Below, in pieces: positions 7,054-15,054 of a stretch of DNA of 32,317 bases. Location of the stretch: contig CACZXH010000022.1 of the NCBI GenBank assembly GCA_902785065.1, positions 1-32,317 of the forward strand. Reading direction: 5' to 3'. Below the pieces are notes generated by a model that ran no database searches, was not told the origin of the DNA, and worked only from the letters and a program-made list of their open reading frames with translations. Position numbers and translations under genes: made by a program. Positions within the stretch are counted from its first letter, which is position 1. The number at the start of each line of letters is the position of its first letter. Origin of the DNA: an uncultured Bacteroidia bacterium. Its GTDB lineage: Bacteria; Bacteroidota; Bacteroidia; Bacteroidales; UBA932.

Positions 7054-7893
7054 ATGATCGCGTACCCGAACGTCAAGCTGAACCTGGGCCTCCATGTCCT
7101 GCGCCGCCGCCCCGACGGCTACCACGACCTGGACACCCTCTTCGTTCCTTATACCGGCCTCCACGACACGCTGGAAATCATCACCGGCGACGACTACAGC
7201 CGCACGTCGGCCCATCTCCAGGAGACGTATTCCGGCGCGCAACGGGCTCAGGGCATTTCGCCGGATGGCAAACTCATGATCACCCTCGCCCGGAAAGAAG
7301 GCGTGGACTGGGATCCCCTGAAGGACCTGACGGCCCGGGCATACGGCCTGCTGGCGGAGCAGTACAAGCTGCCGCCCATGAAGATCTTCCTCGAGAAGAC
7401 CTCGCCCGTGGGCGCCGGCCTCGGCGGGGGCAGCGCCGACGCAGCCTTCGCCCTGCGGATGATCGCAGAGCTCGCCGGCCTGGAGATCTCCGACGCGGAA
7501 CTCGCCGCGTTCGCCGCCCGCCTCGGCAGCGACTGCGCCTTCTTCGTCTACAACCGGCCGATGCTCGGCTCCGGCCGCGGGGAAATCCTGGAACCTTTCG
7601 ACATCGACCTTTCCGGTTACCGGGTGGAAGTGACCGTCCCGGAAGATATCGCCGTATCCACGGCCGACGCCTACCGGGGTATCATCCCGCAGGAACGCGA
7701 GAAACCGCTGCATGAGATCCTGTCCCGTCCCGTCGAGGAGTGGAAGGGCCTGTTGGTGAACGATTTCGAGACCACCGTCTTCGCGAAATACCCGCGCCTC
7801 GCGGAAATCAAGCAGTCCCTCTACGACGCCGGCGCCGTCTATGCGGCCATGTCCGGCAGTGGTTCGGCCCTTTTCGCCATCTATCGCAAGTAA
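7054..7893 (+). CDS. ispE: 4-diphosphocytidyl-2-C-methyl-D-erythritol kinase
   Basis: A 279-residue GHMP-family kinase that phosphorylates CDP-methylerythritol with ATP in the cytosolic MEP pathway to isoprenoid precursors. The N-terminus AYPNVKLNLGLHVLRRRPDG carries the substrate-binding NVKLNL segment with the catalytic Lys. The GHMP phosphate-binding loop is PVGAGLGGGSADAAF (residues 118-132), and the C-terminal motif AAMSGSGSALFAIY is also present. Length is normal for IspE (about 270-290). It ends in a hairpin terminator at 7922-7949, so it appears to be a single-gene transcript. The closely placed -7 element fixes the ATG at 7054. Confidence 0.95.
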   Translation: MIAYPNVKLNLGLHVLRRRPDGYHDLDTLFVPYTGLHDTLEIITGDDYSRTSAHLQETYSGAQRAQGISPDGKLMITLARKEGVDWDPLKDLTARAYGLLAEQYKLPPMKIFLEKTSPVGAGLGGGSADAAFALRMIAELAGLEISDAELAAFAARLGSDCAFFVYNRPMLGSGRGEILEPFDIDLSGYRVEVTVPEDIAVSTADAYRGIIPQEREKPLHEILSRPVEEWKGLLVNDFETTVFAKYPRLAEIKQSLYDAGAVYAAMSGSGSALFAIYRK

Positions 7894-7921
7894 CCGTCTT
7901 CCGGTATTACCTCCTCAACCA

Positions 7922-7949
7922 GCCTCCTGGTCCCCCAAGAGGCATTTTT
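7922..7949 (+). terminator. Terminator after ispE
   Basis: Stem gcctc (7922-7926) with gaggc (7939-7943), then a 1x1 mismatch and an inner tgg/cca stem, then a tttt-rich tail at 7945-7949. It lies about 30 bases after the ispE stop. Confidence 0.65.
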
Positions 7950-8047
7950 GCACTTTTCTTTGAAACAACCCGAAACATTTCGCCACATTTTTACGTTTCT
8001 TGCCCCCGTTACCGGGAGTTATCTGTAGGTTCGGGCAAAAAAGGAAT

Positions 8048-9613
8048 ATGCTGGTATATGTACACGGAGCGAAATGCGTCGGGATCGAGGCGGTCCCGGT
8101 GACGGTGGAGGTGGATATCACCCTGGGGATCGGGATCCATCTGGTGGGACTGGCCGATGCGGCCGTGAAGGAGAGCCTTTTGCGGACGGTGACGGCCCTG
8201 CAGGCGAAAGGGTTCCGCATTCCGGGAAAGAAGATCGTCATCAACCTGGCGCCGGCCGATCTGCACAAGCAAGGGAGCGGGTACGACGTGCCCATCGCCC
8301 TCGGGATCATCGCCGCCTCGGAGCAGCGGGCCCTGCCGGGACTGGAGAAGTACCTGATCATGGGCGAGCTGGGACTGGACGGGAGTATCCGCTATGTGGC
8401 CGGAACCCTGCCCATGGTGGAACTCGCCGTCCAGAAAGGGTTCAAGGGAGCCATTCTCCCGGAGCGGTCAGCCCTGGAAGCGGTGGATTTCGACGAAACG
8501 CTGGTGTTCGGCGTCCGGACGCTGTACGATGTCCTGCGGATCCTGGAAGAAAAGGAAGATTCCTCGGACCTCCTGATCTGGAACACGGAATCCTATGGCG
8601 CCGCCCTCCGGGAGGAGCAGGAGCGGCCCGTGACGGCCGACTATATGGACTTTGCCGACATTCTGGGACAGGAAAGCGCGAAACGGGGTGTGGAAATCGC
8701 AGCGGCCGGCAGCCATAATCTGATTTTCATAGGTGCGCCCGGCTCGGGCAAAAGCTCCATGGCGAAGGCCATGGCTGGCATCCTGCCGCCGATGACACGG
8801 GAAGAATCGTCCATCACCAGTAAAATCTGGTCGGTGGCAGGTAAGACAACGGGCCATTTGGGGCTCATGCGACGACGCCCTTTCCGCGCCCCACACATTT
8901 CGGCCTCGAAAGCGGCCATTCTGGGCGGAGGCAGCGGGGAGAACATCCTGCCCGGAGAAGTCTCGCTCGCCAGCGGTGGCGTGCTCTTCGCCGATGAGTT
9001 CTGCGAGGCCCCGAAATCCACGCTGGAGGCCCTCCGAGGGCCGCTGGAGGACCGCAAGGTCACCATTTCCCGGCTCAAGGCGAAGATCGTCTACCCGGCC
9101 TCCTTCATGCTCGTCGCCGCCTCCAACCCCTGCCCGTGCGGCTATTATGGCGAAGGTGAGCGTTGCACCTGCTCCGTCGGGGCACGGGCGGCCTACCTCT
9201 CGAAGCTCAGCGGTCCGATCATGGACCGCATCGACCTGCAACTCTGGATTCATCCGGTCCAGACCTCCGCCCTCATCGAGGGACGAAAGGGCGAGCCTTC
9301 CGCCGCCATCGCCGCCCGGGTGCAGCAGGCCCGCGAAGCCCAGCGGAAACGGTTCGCCGGCACCGGCATCTTCACCAACGCGGAAATGTCCTCCAAGCTC
9401 CTGGAGCGCTTCTGTCCCCTCTCCGCCGATTGCAAGGCTACCCTGGAGCGCATCATCGACCGCCTGGGGCTGTCCGCACGCGCCTACACCCGAATCATCA
9501 AAATCGCCCGCACCATCGCCGACCTCGCCGGCCTCCCCGACATCCAGCCTGGGCACCTGCTCGAAGCCGCCGGCTACCGCTTCCTGGACCGAAGGAATAT
9601 TCTGGATTTATGA
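8048..9613 (+). CDS. ComM/YifB family Mg-chelatase-like AAA+ ATPase
   Basis: A 521-residue cytosolic protein of the ComM family; ComM in Gammaproteobacteria is a branch-migration helicase that helps integrate DNA during natural transformation. Domains: N-terminal ChlI-like fold (1-165; GLADAAVKESLLRTVTALQA, PADLHKQGSGYDVPIALGI), AAA+ core with Walker A GAPGSGKS (229-236), and Walker B GGVLFADEF. Then comes the family zinc-knuckle-like segment NPCPCGYYGEGERCTCS, followed by the C-terminal Mg-chelatase domain (LSARAYTRIIKIARTIADLA). The Walker B reads LFADEF where most relatives have LFLDE. The ATG at 8048 aligns with the family N-terminus (MLVYVHGAKCVGIEA). The 154 bases upstream contain the ispE terminator and only a weak promoter (TAGGTTCG near 8026). 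Confidence 0.93.
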   Translation: MLVYVHGAKCVGIEAVPVTVEVDITLGIGIHLVGLADAAVKESLLRTVTALQAKGFRIPGKKIVINLAPADLHKQGSGYDVPIALGIIAASEQRALPGLEKYLIMGELGLDGSIRYVAGTLPMVELAVQKGFKGAILPERSALEAVDFDETLVFGVRTLYDVLRILEEKEDSSDLLIWNTESYGAALREEQERPVTADYMDFADILGQESAKRGVEIAAAGSHNLIFIGAPGSGKSSMAKAMAGILPPMTREESSITSKIWSVAGKTTGHLGLMRRRPFRAPHISASKAAILGGGSGENILPGEVSLASGGVLFADEFCEAPKSTLEALRGPLEDRKVTISRLKAKIVYPASFMLVAASNPCPCGYYGEGERCTCSVGARAAYLSKLSGPIMDRIDLQLWIHPVQTSALIEGRKGEPSAAIAARVQQAREAQRKRFAGTGIFTNAEMSSKLLERFCPLSADCKATLERIIDRLGLSARAYTRIIKIARTIADLAGLPDIQPGHLLEAAGYRFLDRRNILDL

Positions 9614-9614
9614 T

Positions 9615-9622
9615 TAACTTTG
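9615..9622 (+). promoter_or_regulatory. Probable tsaE promoter (-7 element)
   Basis: TAACTTTG is an exact TAnnTTTG match, starting two bases after the stop codon of the ComM-like gene and ending seven bases before the tsaE ATG. The transcript leader would be at most a few bases long. Confidence 0.5.
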
Positions 9623-9629
9623 CAGGGTC

Positions 9630-10055
9630 ATGATGCACGAAATCCATATCAAGGACCTGCAGGACCTGGACCGGGGCGCGGAGGAATTCCTCGCGGCCAT
9701 CGGGGACCGGAAACTGATTGCCTTTTACGCGCCGATGGCGGCCGGGAAGACGACTTTCACCACAGCTGTCTGCAAACGGCTCGGTGTCAGCGAGGATGCC
9801 GTGAGTTCCCCTACTTTCGCCATCGTGAACGAATACCGCACCGGTACGGGAGAGCCGATGTATCACTTTGATTTCTACCGGATCGAGCGGTTGGAAGAGG
9901 CGTATGACATCGGACTTTATGACTATCTGGACAGCGGGTGCCTGTGCCTGATGGAATGGCCGGAAAACATTGAGGACCTCCTCCCCGAGGAGACCCTCAA
10001 AGTCCATATCCGGGTCAATCCGGACAATTCCCGTACCCTTTCCTGGGAAGATTAA
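9630..10055 (+). CDS. tsaE: tRNA threonylcarbamoyladenosine biosynthesis ATPase TsaE
   Basis: A 141-residue P-loop ATPase of the TsaBDE complex, which makes the t6A modification at position 37 of ANN-decoding tRNAs. Walker A is APMAAGKTTF (34-43), where most family members have G(D/N)LGAGKT. Other family motifs are SSPTFAIVNEY (switch I region), HFDFYRI, and DYLDSGCLCLMEWPEN. ATG at 9630 is followed directly by a second ATG at 9633; either could be used. The gene converges on the CotH-family gene, and both stop codons share the bases TTAA at 10052-10055. tsaB and tsaD are not in the window. Confidence 0.94.
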   Translation: MMHEIHIKDLQDLDRGAEEFLAAIGDRKLIAFYAPMAAGKTTFTTAVCKRLGVSEDAVSSPTFAIVNEYRTGTGEPMYHFDFYRIERLEEAYDIGLYDYLDSGCLCLMEWPENIEDLLPEETLKVHIRVNPDNSRTLSWED

Positions 10056-11674
10056 AGATTCTTCGGGATTACCTGCAACCGCTCCTGATAGATGGACTTC
10101 AGGCGCGCGACGGCGTTGTGGAAAGACATGTTCTCGTCGCCGTTGATGATATAGCCGCCGTTCTGGGAGGCGTCCTCGGCAGGATTCCACATCGCAAAAT
10201 TCAACTTGGCGGATTCCGTCAGGAGCTTCTCACACTCGTCAATATAGGCCGGAATGGTTTCCAGTTTCGGCAGGAGTTCGTCAAACCGGGCTTTCAGCTT
10301 CGCCTGAAAGGCGGGGTCTTGCCGCAGGCGGGCGTACCAGATAGCGTTGCCGTTGATGAGCCCCGTCCGGGCCTGAGGCGACGTATTGTAGGAAAGGATG
10401 CCCCAGTCGAAGTCCCAGCAGGGGCCGGCGACGAGTTTGCCGTTCCGGTCCTTGTGCATGTACACGCTGCCGGGATTGCCCAGTTCGTGGTTCCCCATGA
10501 CTTCGAAGGCGATCCAGTAATCGATGAAGGAGTCCACGTCGATGTACTTCGCATAGCCTTCTTCAGGATCCTTGAAGTCCTTGCCGTACAGCGTGTTAGC
10601 CGTCTCGGAGATGTAGCCCTTGATGTAGGTAAGCTGCTGCGGGGTGAGGTCTTCGGGATCCGGATACTTGACGCCGAAAGGGATTCCGTCACCCCACTGG
10701 TTGTTGTGCCCATGGGGATCGGTCCATTGGACCTCGTTGTCATAATGGAAGTCCAGTTCCAGCAGGTAGCCGCCGGTGACGGCGTCGCCCACGTTATCCT
10801 CCGGGGTCATCTCGGTGACGGCCACCCGTTTTTTGTCCACCCGCACCTGCTCGATCAGCAGGTATGAGCCCATATGCTTCCCGTTCAGGACCAGTTCCAC
10901 CGGCACGCAGCCGGGGGTCCAGGCAAGGTTGGACATCATCGACGCCACCTTCATGGACACGAGGTTCCGCATGAGGGTCCGGTCCATGAAATTGGCCAGG
11001 AGGATCCAGCGCTTGTGCTTGGGCATCCCGAAGATGGACTGTTTTTCGGCCAATTTGAGAAGATACGGCTTCTTGGGCCAGTACCAGGTCGTATTGCCCC
11101 GGCCGCGGATATCACAAGTGACCTCGTCCAGGCCTTCGTACTGCTCGGTTCCCCGGATCTTCAGGGAGGCTTTCACATATTCCTCCTTGGAGGTGATAGG
11201 CCTGCTTCCCTGGGTATCGACATAGATGACCGGCAGGCCGGTCCGGACGGTCCCGGGTGGAACCGCCTCGGAGAATAACCGGATGGGAGAGGACTGGATA
11301 ACGTATTCGTTCCCTGTGGACGCATTGCGCTGAATAATGGCCAGGCGCACGTTCAAATCATAGTTATTCCCCTTTCCGGCGTCCTGGATGACGGCTTGAT
11401 ACACGCCTCTTTCCGCACCCCGGACAATCTCCCGAAGGGAGAACTCGTCCGGCTCCCGGCCGCCGTCCATCAGCAACTTCACGTCCTGGAATGATGCCTC
11501 CTTGTCCTCCACCACGAAGGGAAGGGAGACGCTCCCCCCAGGAGGGAGTTCCAATTCCGCAGCCTCCACGCGCACCGTGCGCACCACCGGACTGTTGTCG
11601 GCGGGCTCTTCTTTACCCGTACAGGCGGCACAGACCAGTGCCGCCCACAGGATTACACGAAGGCTTTTTTTCAT
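10052..11674 (-). CDS. CotH-family kinase lipoprotein at the end of a glycan-utilization locus
   Basis: A 540-residue lipoprotein (MKKSLRVILWAALVCAACTG; acylated Cys at 18). Residues 30-170 are a beta-rich extracellular domain. Then comes a CotH kinase domain: DIRGRGNTTW and KKPYLLKL (glycine-rich loop and ATP-binding Lys region), FGMPKHKRWILLANFMDRTL, VELVLNGKHMGSYLLIEQVR, and GPCWDFDWG, whose Asp residues correspond to the metal-binding/catalytic Asp of CotH kinases. In Bacillus, CotH phosphorylates Ser in spore-coat proteins; many bacterial homologues have unknown targets. Here it is the last gene of a SusC/SusD operon, 8 bases after GH3, and would sit on the cell surface or in the periplasm. 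Its target is unknown; a neighbouring glycan-binding protein or the glycan itself are open options. Confidence 0.88.
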   Translation of the reverse strand: MKKSLRVILWAALVCAACTGKEEPADNSPVVRTVRVEAAELELPPGGSVSLPFVVEDKEASFQDVKLLMDGGREPDEFSLREIVRGAERGVYQAVIQDAGKGNNYDLNVRLAIIQRNASTGNEYVIQSSPIRLFSEAVPPGTVRTGLPVIYVDTQGSRPITSKEEYVKASLKIRGTEQYEGLDEVTCDIRGRGNTTWYWPKKPYLLKLAEKQSIFGMPKHKRWILLANFMDRTLMRNLVSMKVASMMSNLAWTPGCVPVELVLNGKHMGSYLLIEQVRVDKKRVAVTEMTPEDNVGDAVTGGYLLELDFHYDNEVQWTDPHGHNNQWGDGIPFGVKYPDPEDLTPQQLTYIKGYISETANTLYGKDFKDPEEGYAKYIDVDSFIDYWIAFEVMGNHELGNPGSVYMHKDRNGKLVAGPCWDFDWGILSYNTSPQARTGLINGNAIWYARLRQDPAFQAKLKARFDELLPKLETIPAYIDECEKLLTESAKLNFAMWNPAEDASQNGGYIINGDENMSFHNAVARLKSIYQERLQVIPKNL

Positions 11675-11682
11675 CTGAACTT

Positions 11683-13926
11683 TTACTTCACTTCAAAGGA
11701 TACCGGTTTTCCGGAAGCGCTGTCTCCGGCCACCCAGAGCTGAAAATCGCCGGGCTCCACCTTCTTCACGCCATCCAAGCCCACGAAGGCCAAGTCCGCG
11801 ACCGGGATGCCGACCTTCATAGTCCGGCTCTCCCCCGGCTCCAGGGTGACACGCTCGAAATGCTTCAACTCCTTGACCGGCCGGGTGATGGAACCCACCA
11901 GATCCCGGACGTAAACCTGCACAACCTCCGTGCCAGCGCAGGTGCCGGTGTTGGCCAAGGTGAAGGAAACCTGCACGGTGTCCTCCGTCCCGTACGTCTC
12001 CCGGTCCAGAGCAATGCCGGAATAGGCGAAAGTCGTGTAGCTGAGGCCATAGCCGAAAGGGAACAGCGGATAGGCACCGTAGTCCAGGTAATAGGACGTA
12101 TTGCCCAGCGAGGTCTGGCCGGCCTCTTCCGGAATGTCGTCCAACAGGGTTTCGCCGTTGTAGGGACGCCCCGTCATGTTATGGCTGTAATAGAGCGGCG
12201 CCTGGCCCACGGTACGGAGGAAGGTAATCGGAGTCTTTCCGGAAGGATTCACGTCGCCGAACAGCAGGTTCACCAATGCGGGACCGCCCATGGTACCGGG
12301 ATGGAACGCGTACAGCATCGCGCCGCAGTTGGGGAGGTCGCGCTCAATGGTGAGCGGCCGCCCGGCCATCACGGTCGCGACGACCGGCTTGCCGGCGGCC
12401 TTCAGGGCGGCGAGCAGCTCGCTCTGGGCGCCCTTCAGGTTCAGGTCGGCCAGCGAATGGGCTTCGCCGGAGAGGATGGCTTCCTCGCCGAGGAACACCA
12501 GGATGACATCGGCACGGCGCGCGGCGGCGACCACGTCGTCGAAACGCTCTCGGCGGCTGCGGCTGTTCTTGAGTCCCTGGACATAGGTCACTTTCCCGGG
12601 GAAACGCTCCTGCAGGGCTTTCAGCGGCGTGACAGTATGGTTGGACTGTCCATCGAAAGCCCAGGTGCCCAGCTGCTCATGCGGTGCATCCGCCATCGGT
12701 CCTGTCACGAGGATATTCCGGATGGCGTCGGCCTTGAGCGGCAGCACACCGTCGTTCTTGAGCAGGATGGCCGACTCTTCCGCGGTCTTCTGCGCCGCTG
12801 CCAGGTGCTCCGGCGCATACTGGACGGCCTTACCGGCCTCCACGTCCACATACGGGTTCTCAAACAGACCCAGGAGGATCTTCACGCGCAGGATGTTGCG
12901 CACGGCCTGGTCGATGTCAGCTTCCTTGACGGCACCGCTGTGCACCAGCTCTTCCAGGTGCGACAGATAGCCGTAGGTCATCATGTCCATGTCGACCCCG
13001 GCTTCCAGGGACTTCCGGGCTACATCCTTCCGGTCCACACCGAAACCGTGGTTGATCATCTCGCCCATGGAATTCCAGTCGGTGACCACGAGGCCGTCGA
13101 AGCCCCATTCACCGCGGAGGACATCTTTTACGAGGAAGACGTTGCCCGTGGAAGGGACGCCGTCATTGTCGTTGAAGGAGGTCATCAGCGTGAGCGCGCC
13201 GGCCTTGACGGCCGCCTCGAAAGGAGGCAGGTACACATTGCGCAGCTGACGCTCGGTCAGGAACGTGCTGTTGTAGTCCCGGCCGCCTTCCGCGGCGCCG
13301 TAACCGGCGAAATGCTTGATGCAGGCCGCCATGGATGTGGCGTCCATGCTGGTGCCCTGATAGCCCCGAACCATCGCCTCGGCCATCCGGGCGTCCAGCC
13401 AGGTGTCCTCTCCGCTTCCTTCCGCGATCCGGCCCCAGCGCGGGTCCCGGGCGATGTCCAGCATGGGCGAGAAGGTCCATCGGACCCCCTGCCCGGTCGC
13501 CTCGACGGAAGCCACGCGGGCGCCCGCCTCCACGAGGGCGGGGTCGAAGGTCGACGCCAACCCCAGCGGAATGGGGAAAACCGTGTGGAACCCGTGGATG
13601 ACGTCCCGGCCCACGAGGAGCGGTATCCCGAGGCGGGACTCCTCCACGCAGATGCGCTGGAACTCATTGACCTTGACGGGGTCCACCTCGTTCAGGATGG
13701 ACCCGATCTGGCCCTTGCGAAGGGCGTCGGCATAGTTGGCCACCTCCCCGCCGGCGGAGACCTGGTTCATCTGGCCGATCTTCTCGGCCAGGGTCATCCG
13801 GGACAGGATCTGGTCCACGCGGCGCTCCACCTCGGGCGAGGCCCCCACGGTGGAGGGCTTGCGCTCGTCGCAGGAAAGGGCAGCCGCCAACAGGGACGCC
13901 ACGAAAAGGATGCGGATTGATTTCAT
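11683..13926 (-). CDS. Glycoside hydrolase family 3 beta-glucosidase, lipoprotein
   Basis: A 747-residue GH3 exo-enzyme with a lipoprotein signal (VASLLAAALSC, Cys 19). The (beta/alpha)8 domain holds the substrate-binding KHF (204-206) and the catalytic nucleophile Asp 283 in GLVVTDWNSMGE. An alpha/beta sandwich domain follows (PVVATVMAGRPLTIERDLPN near 530-550), and a fibronectin III-like C-terminus (GTCAGTEVVQVYVRDLVGSI) ends the protein. The architecture matches BglX-like beta-glucosidases. In this operon it would release glucose from beta-glucan oligosaccharides produced by the adjacent GH16, probably in the periplasm. It lies 3 bases after the GH16 stop. Whether it prefers beta-1,3, beta-1,4 or beta-1,6 linkages cannot be told from sequence alone. 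Confidence 0.94.
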   Translation of the reverse strand: MKSIRILFVASLLAAALSCDERKPSTVGASPEVERRVDQILSRMTLAEKIGQMNQVSAGGEVANYADALRKGQIGSILNEVDPVKVNEFQRICVEESRLGIPLLVGRDVIHGFHTVFPIPLGLASTFDPALVEAGARVASVEATGQGVRWTFSPMLDIARDPRWGRIAEGSGEDTWLDARMAEAMVRGYQGTSMDATSMAACIKHFAGYGAAEGGRDYNSTFLTERQLRNVYLPPFEAAVKAGALTLMTSFNDNDGVPSTGNVFLVKDVLRGEWGFDGLVVTDWNSMGEMINHGFGVDRKDVARKSLEAGVDMDMMTYGYLSHLEELVHSGAVKEADIDQAVRNILRVKILLGLFENPYVDVEAGKAVQYAPEHLAAAQKTAEESAILLKNDGVLPLKADAIRNILVTGPMADAPHEQLGTWAFDGQSNHTVTPLKALQERFPGKVTYVQGLKNSRSRRERFDDVVAAARRADVILVFLGEEAILSGEAHSLADLNLKGAQSELLAALKAAGKPVVATVMAGRPLTIERDLPNCGAMLYAFHPGTMGGPALVNLLFGDVNPSGKTPITFLRTVGQAPLYYSHNMTGRPYNGETLLDDIPEEAGQTSLGNTSYYLDYGAYPLFPFGYGLSYTTFAYSGIALDRETYGTEDTVQVSFTLANTGTCAGTEVVQVYVRDLVGSITRPVKELKHFERVTLEPGESRTMKVGIPVADLAFVGLDGVKKVEPGDFQLWVAGDSASGKPVSFEVK

Positions 13927-13929
13927 CGT

Positions 13930-15054
13930 TTATTTCTGCTTGAAAACGCGGACATAGTCCACTTCGTAGGTGGCCGGAAGGCCGTTCGGGTCCGTCGCGC
14001 CGCCCATGTTTCCGCCCCAGGCCATGTTGAACTTGAGGTAGAAAGGCGCGTCGAACGGCCAGGAATCATACCCCTTGCCTTCGTTCTTGAAGACCAGGTG
14101 CTGCTTTCCGTCCACATAGAATTTCATTTCGGAGGCCGTCCATTCCAGCGCATAGACGTGGAATTCGGTGGCCGCCTTCGCCACGGACTGGACATGGGTC
14201 TTCTGCGTCCCGGCCGGCCAGTTGTAGGCGTTGCAATGGATGCTGGAGGAACTCTTGTCCTTGCCCTGGGTGCTGATGGCGTACTCCATGATGTCGATTT
14301 CACCGTCGCCGGGCCAGGTCGTGAAGTTCTTCGGCATCATCCAGAAAGCGGGCCAGGTGCCCTTCACGTCGGACACCTTGATCCGGGCCTCGAACCAGCC
14401 GTACTTCCAGGCGCGTTGGGTGTTCATCCGGATGGAATTGACCTCGGTACCGATCCGGCGGGCCTGGATCTTCAGCGTGCCTTCGGAAATGAAGGCCAGG
14501 TCGATCCCGTCCTTGGACCCGGCCACATAGACCTGGTCCTCGTTGTTTCCCCAGCCACCGCCGCCAGTCTCGTACCACCAGTCCTCGAGCGACGGTTTCC
14601 CGTCGTCCTCGAACTCCTCGTGCCAGTCCAGCACGTAGCCTTCCGGGACCACGATCTCGCCCGGATCCGGCGGGAGGTCTTCTTCGCTGAAGCCCTGCTT
14701 CACAGGAACTTCCAGCGTCTTGGCTCCGTACCGGAAGGTGACGGTGGTTTCCCGTTCCTTGCCGGTCCGGTTGGTGGCCAGGTTGACCTTCACCTCCGAG
14801 GTGCCCTTGATGCCGCCCGAAGGGGTCACCGTGCACCAGTCCTTATCGGCGGAGGACACGCCCCAGTCGCCGGTCGCATTGACGGACAGGACCGCCGTCT
14901 GCGCCTCGTAACTGGCGTTGACACTGGAGGGGCTGACCGTCAGCGTGGCCTCGGAAGCCGACGGGACCGGCTCGGAACCGCACCCGCAGGAAAAGATGAA
15001 AAGGGTTGTCGCGCAGAGCGGCAGCAACCCTTTGATATTCAAAACCAGACGCAT
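13930..15054 (-). CDS. GH16 endo-beta-glucanase lipoprotein with BACON domain
   Basis: A 374-residue protein with a lipoprotein-like leader (FIFSCGC, Cys 23). A BACON domain covers about 35-120 (TLTVSPSSVNASYEAQTAVL, ATGDWGVSS, DWCTVTPSGG), and a GH16 catalytic domain covers 140-374. The active site is GDGEIDIMEYA (nucleophile Glu 252, assisting Asp 254, acid/base Glu 257), with the extra Met typical of laminarinase/lichenase-type GH16 rather than kappa-carrageenase/agarase forms lacking it. This implies an endo-acting enzyme on beta-1,3- or mixed-linkage glucan. The BACON domain probably acts as a spacer that holds the enzyme away from the outer membrane. The ATG overlaps the stop of the preceding gene (TAATG), so their translation is coupled. 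Confidence 0.93.
   Translation of the reverse strand: MRLVLNIKGLLPLCATTLFIFSCGCGSEPVPSASEATLTVSPSSVNASYEAQTAVLSVNATGDWGVSSADKDWCTVTPSGGIKGTSEVKVNLATNRTGKERETTVTFRYGAKTLEVPVKQGFSEEDLPPDPGEIVVPEGYVLDWHEEFEDDGKPSLEDWWYETGGGGWGNNEDQVYVAGSKDGIDLAFISEGTLKIQARRIGTEVNSIRMNTQRAWKYGWFEARIKVSDVKGTWPAFWMMPKNFTTWPGDGEIDIMEYAISTQGKDKSSSSIHCNAYNWPAGTQKTHVQSVAKAATEFHVYALEWTASEMKFYVDGKQHLVFKNEGKGYDSWPFDAPFYLKFNMAWGGNMGGATDPNGLPATYEVDYVRVFKQK

Noticed and set aside
11491-13920. An 809-codon plus-strand open frame opposite the GH3 gene
   Set aside because: Shadow of the GH3 coding sequence; the minus-strand translation has complete GH3 catalytic motifs, the plus strand none.
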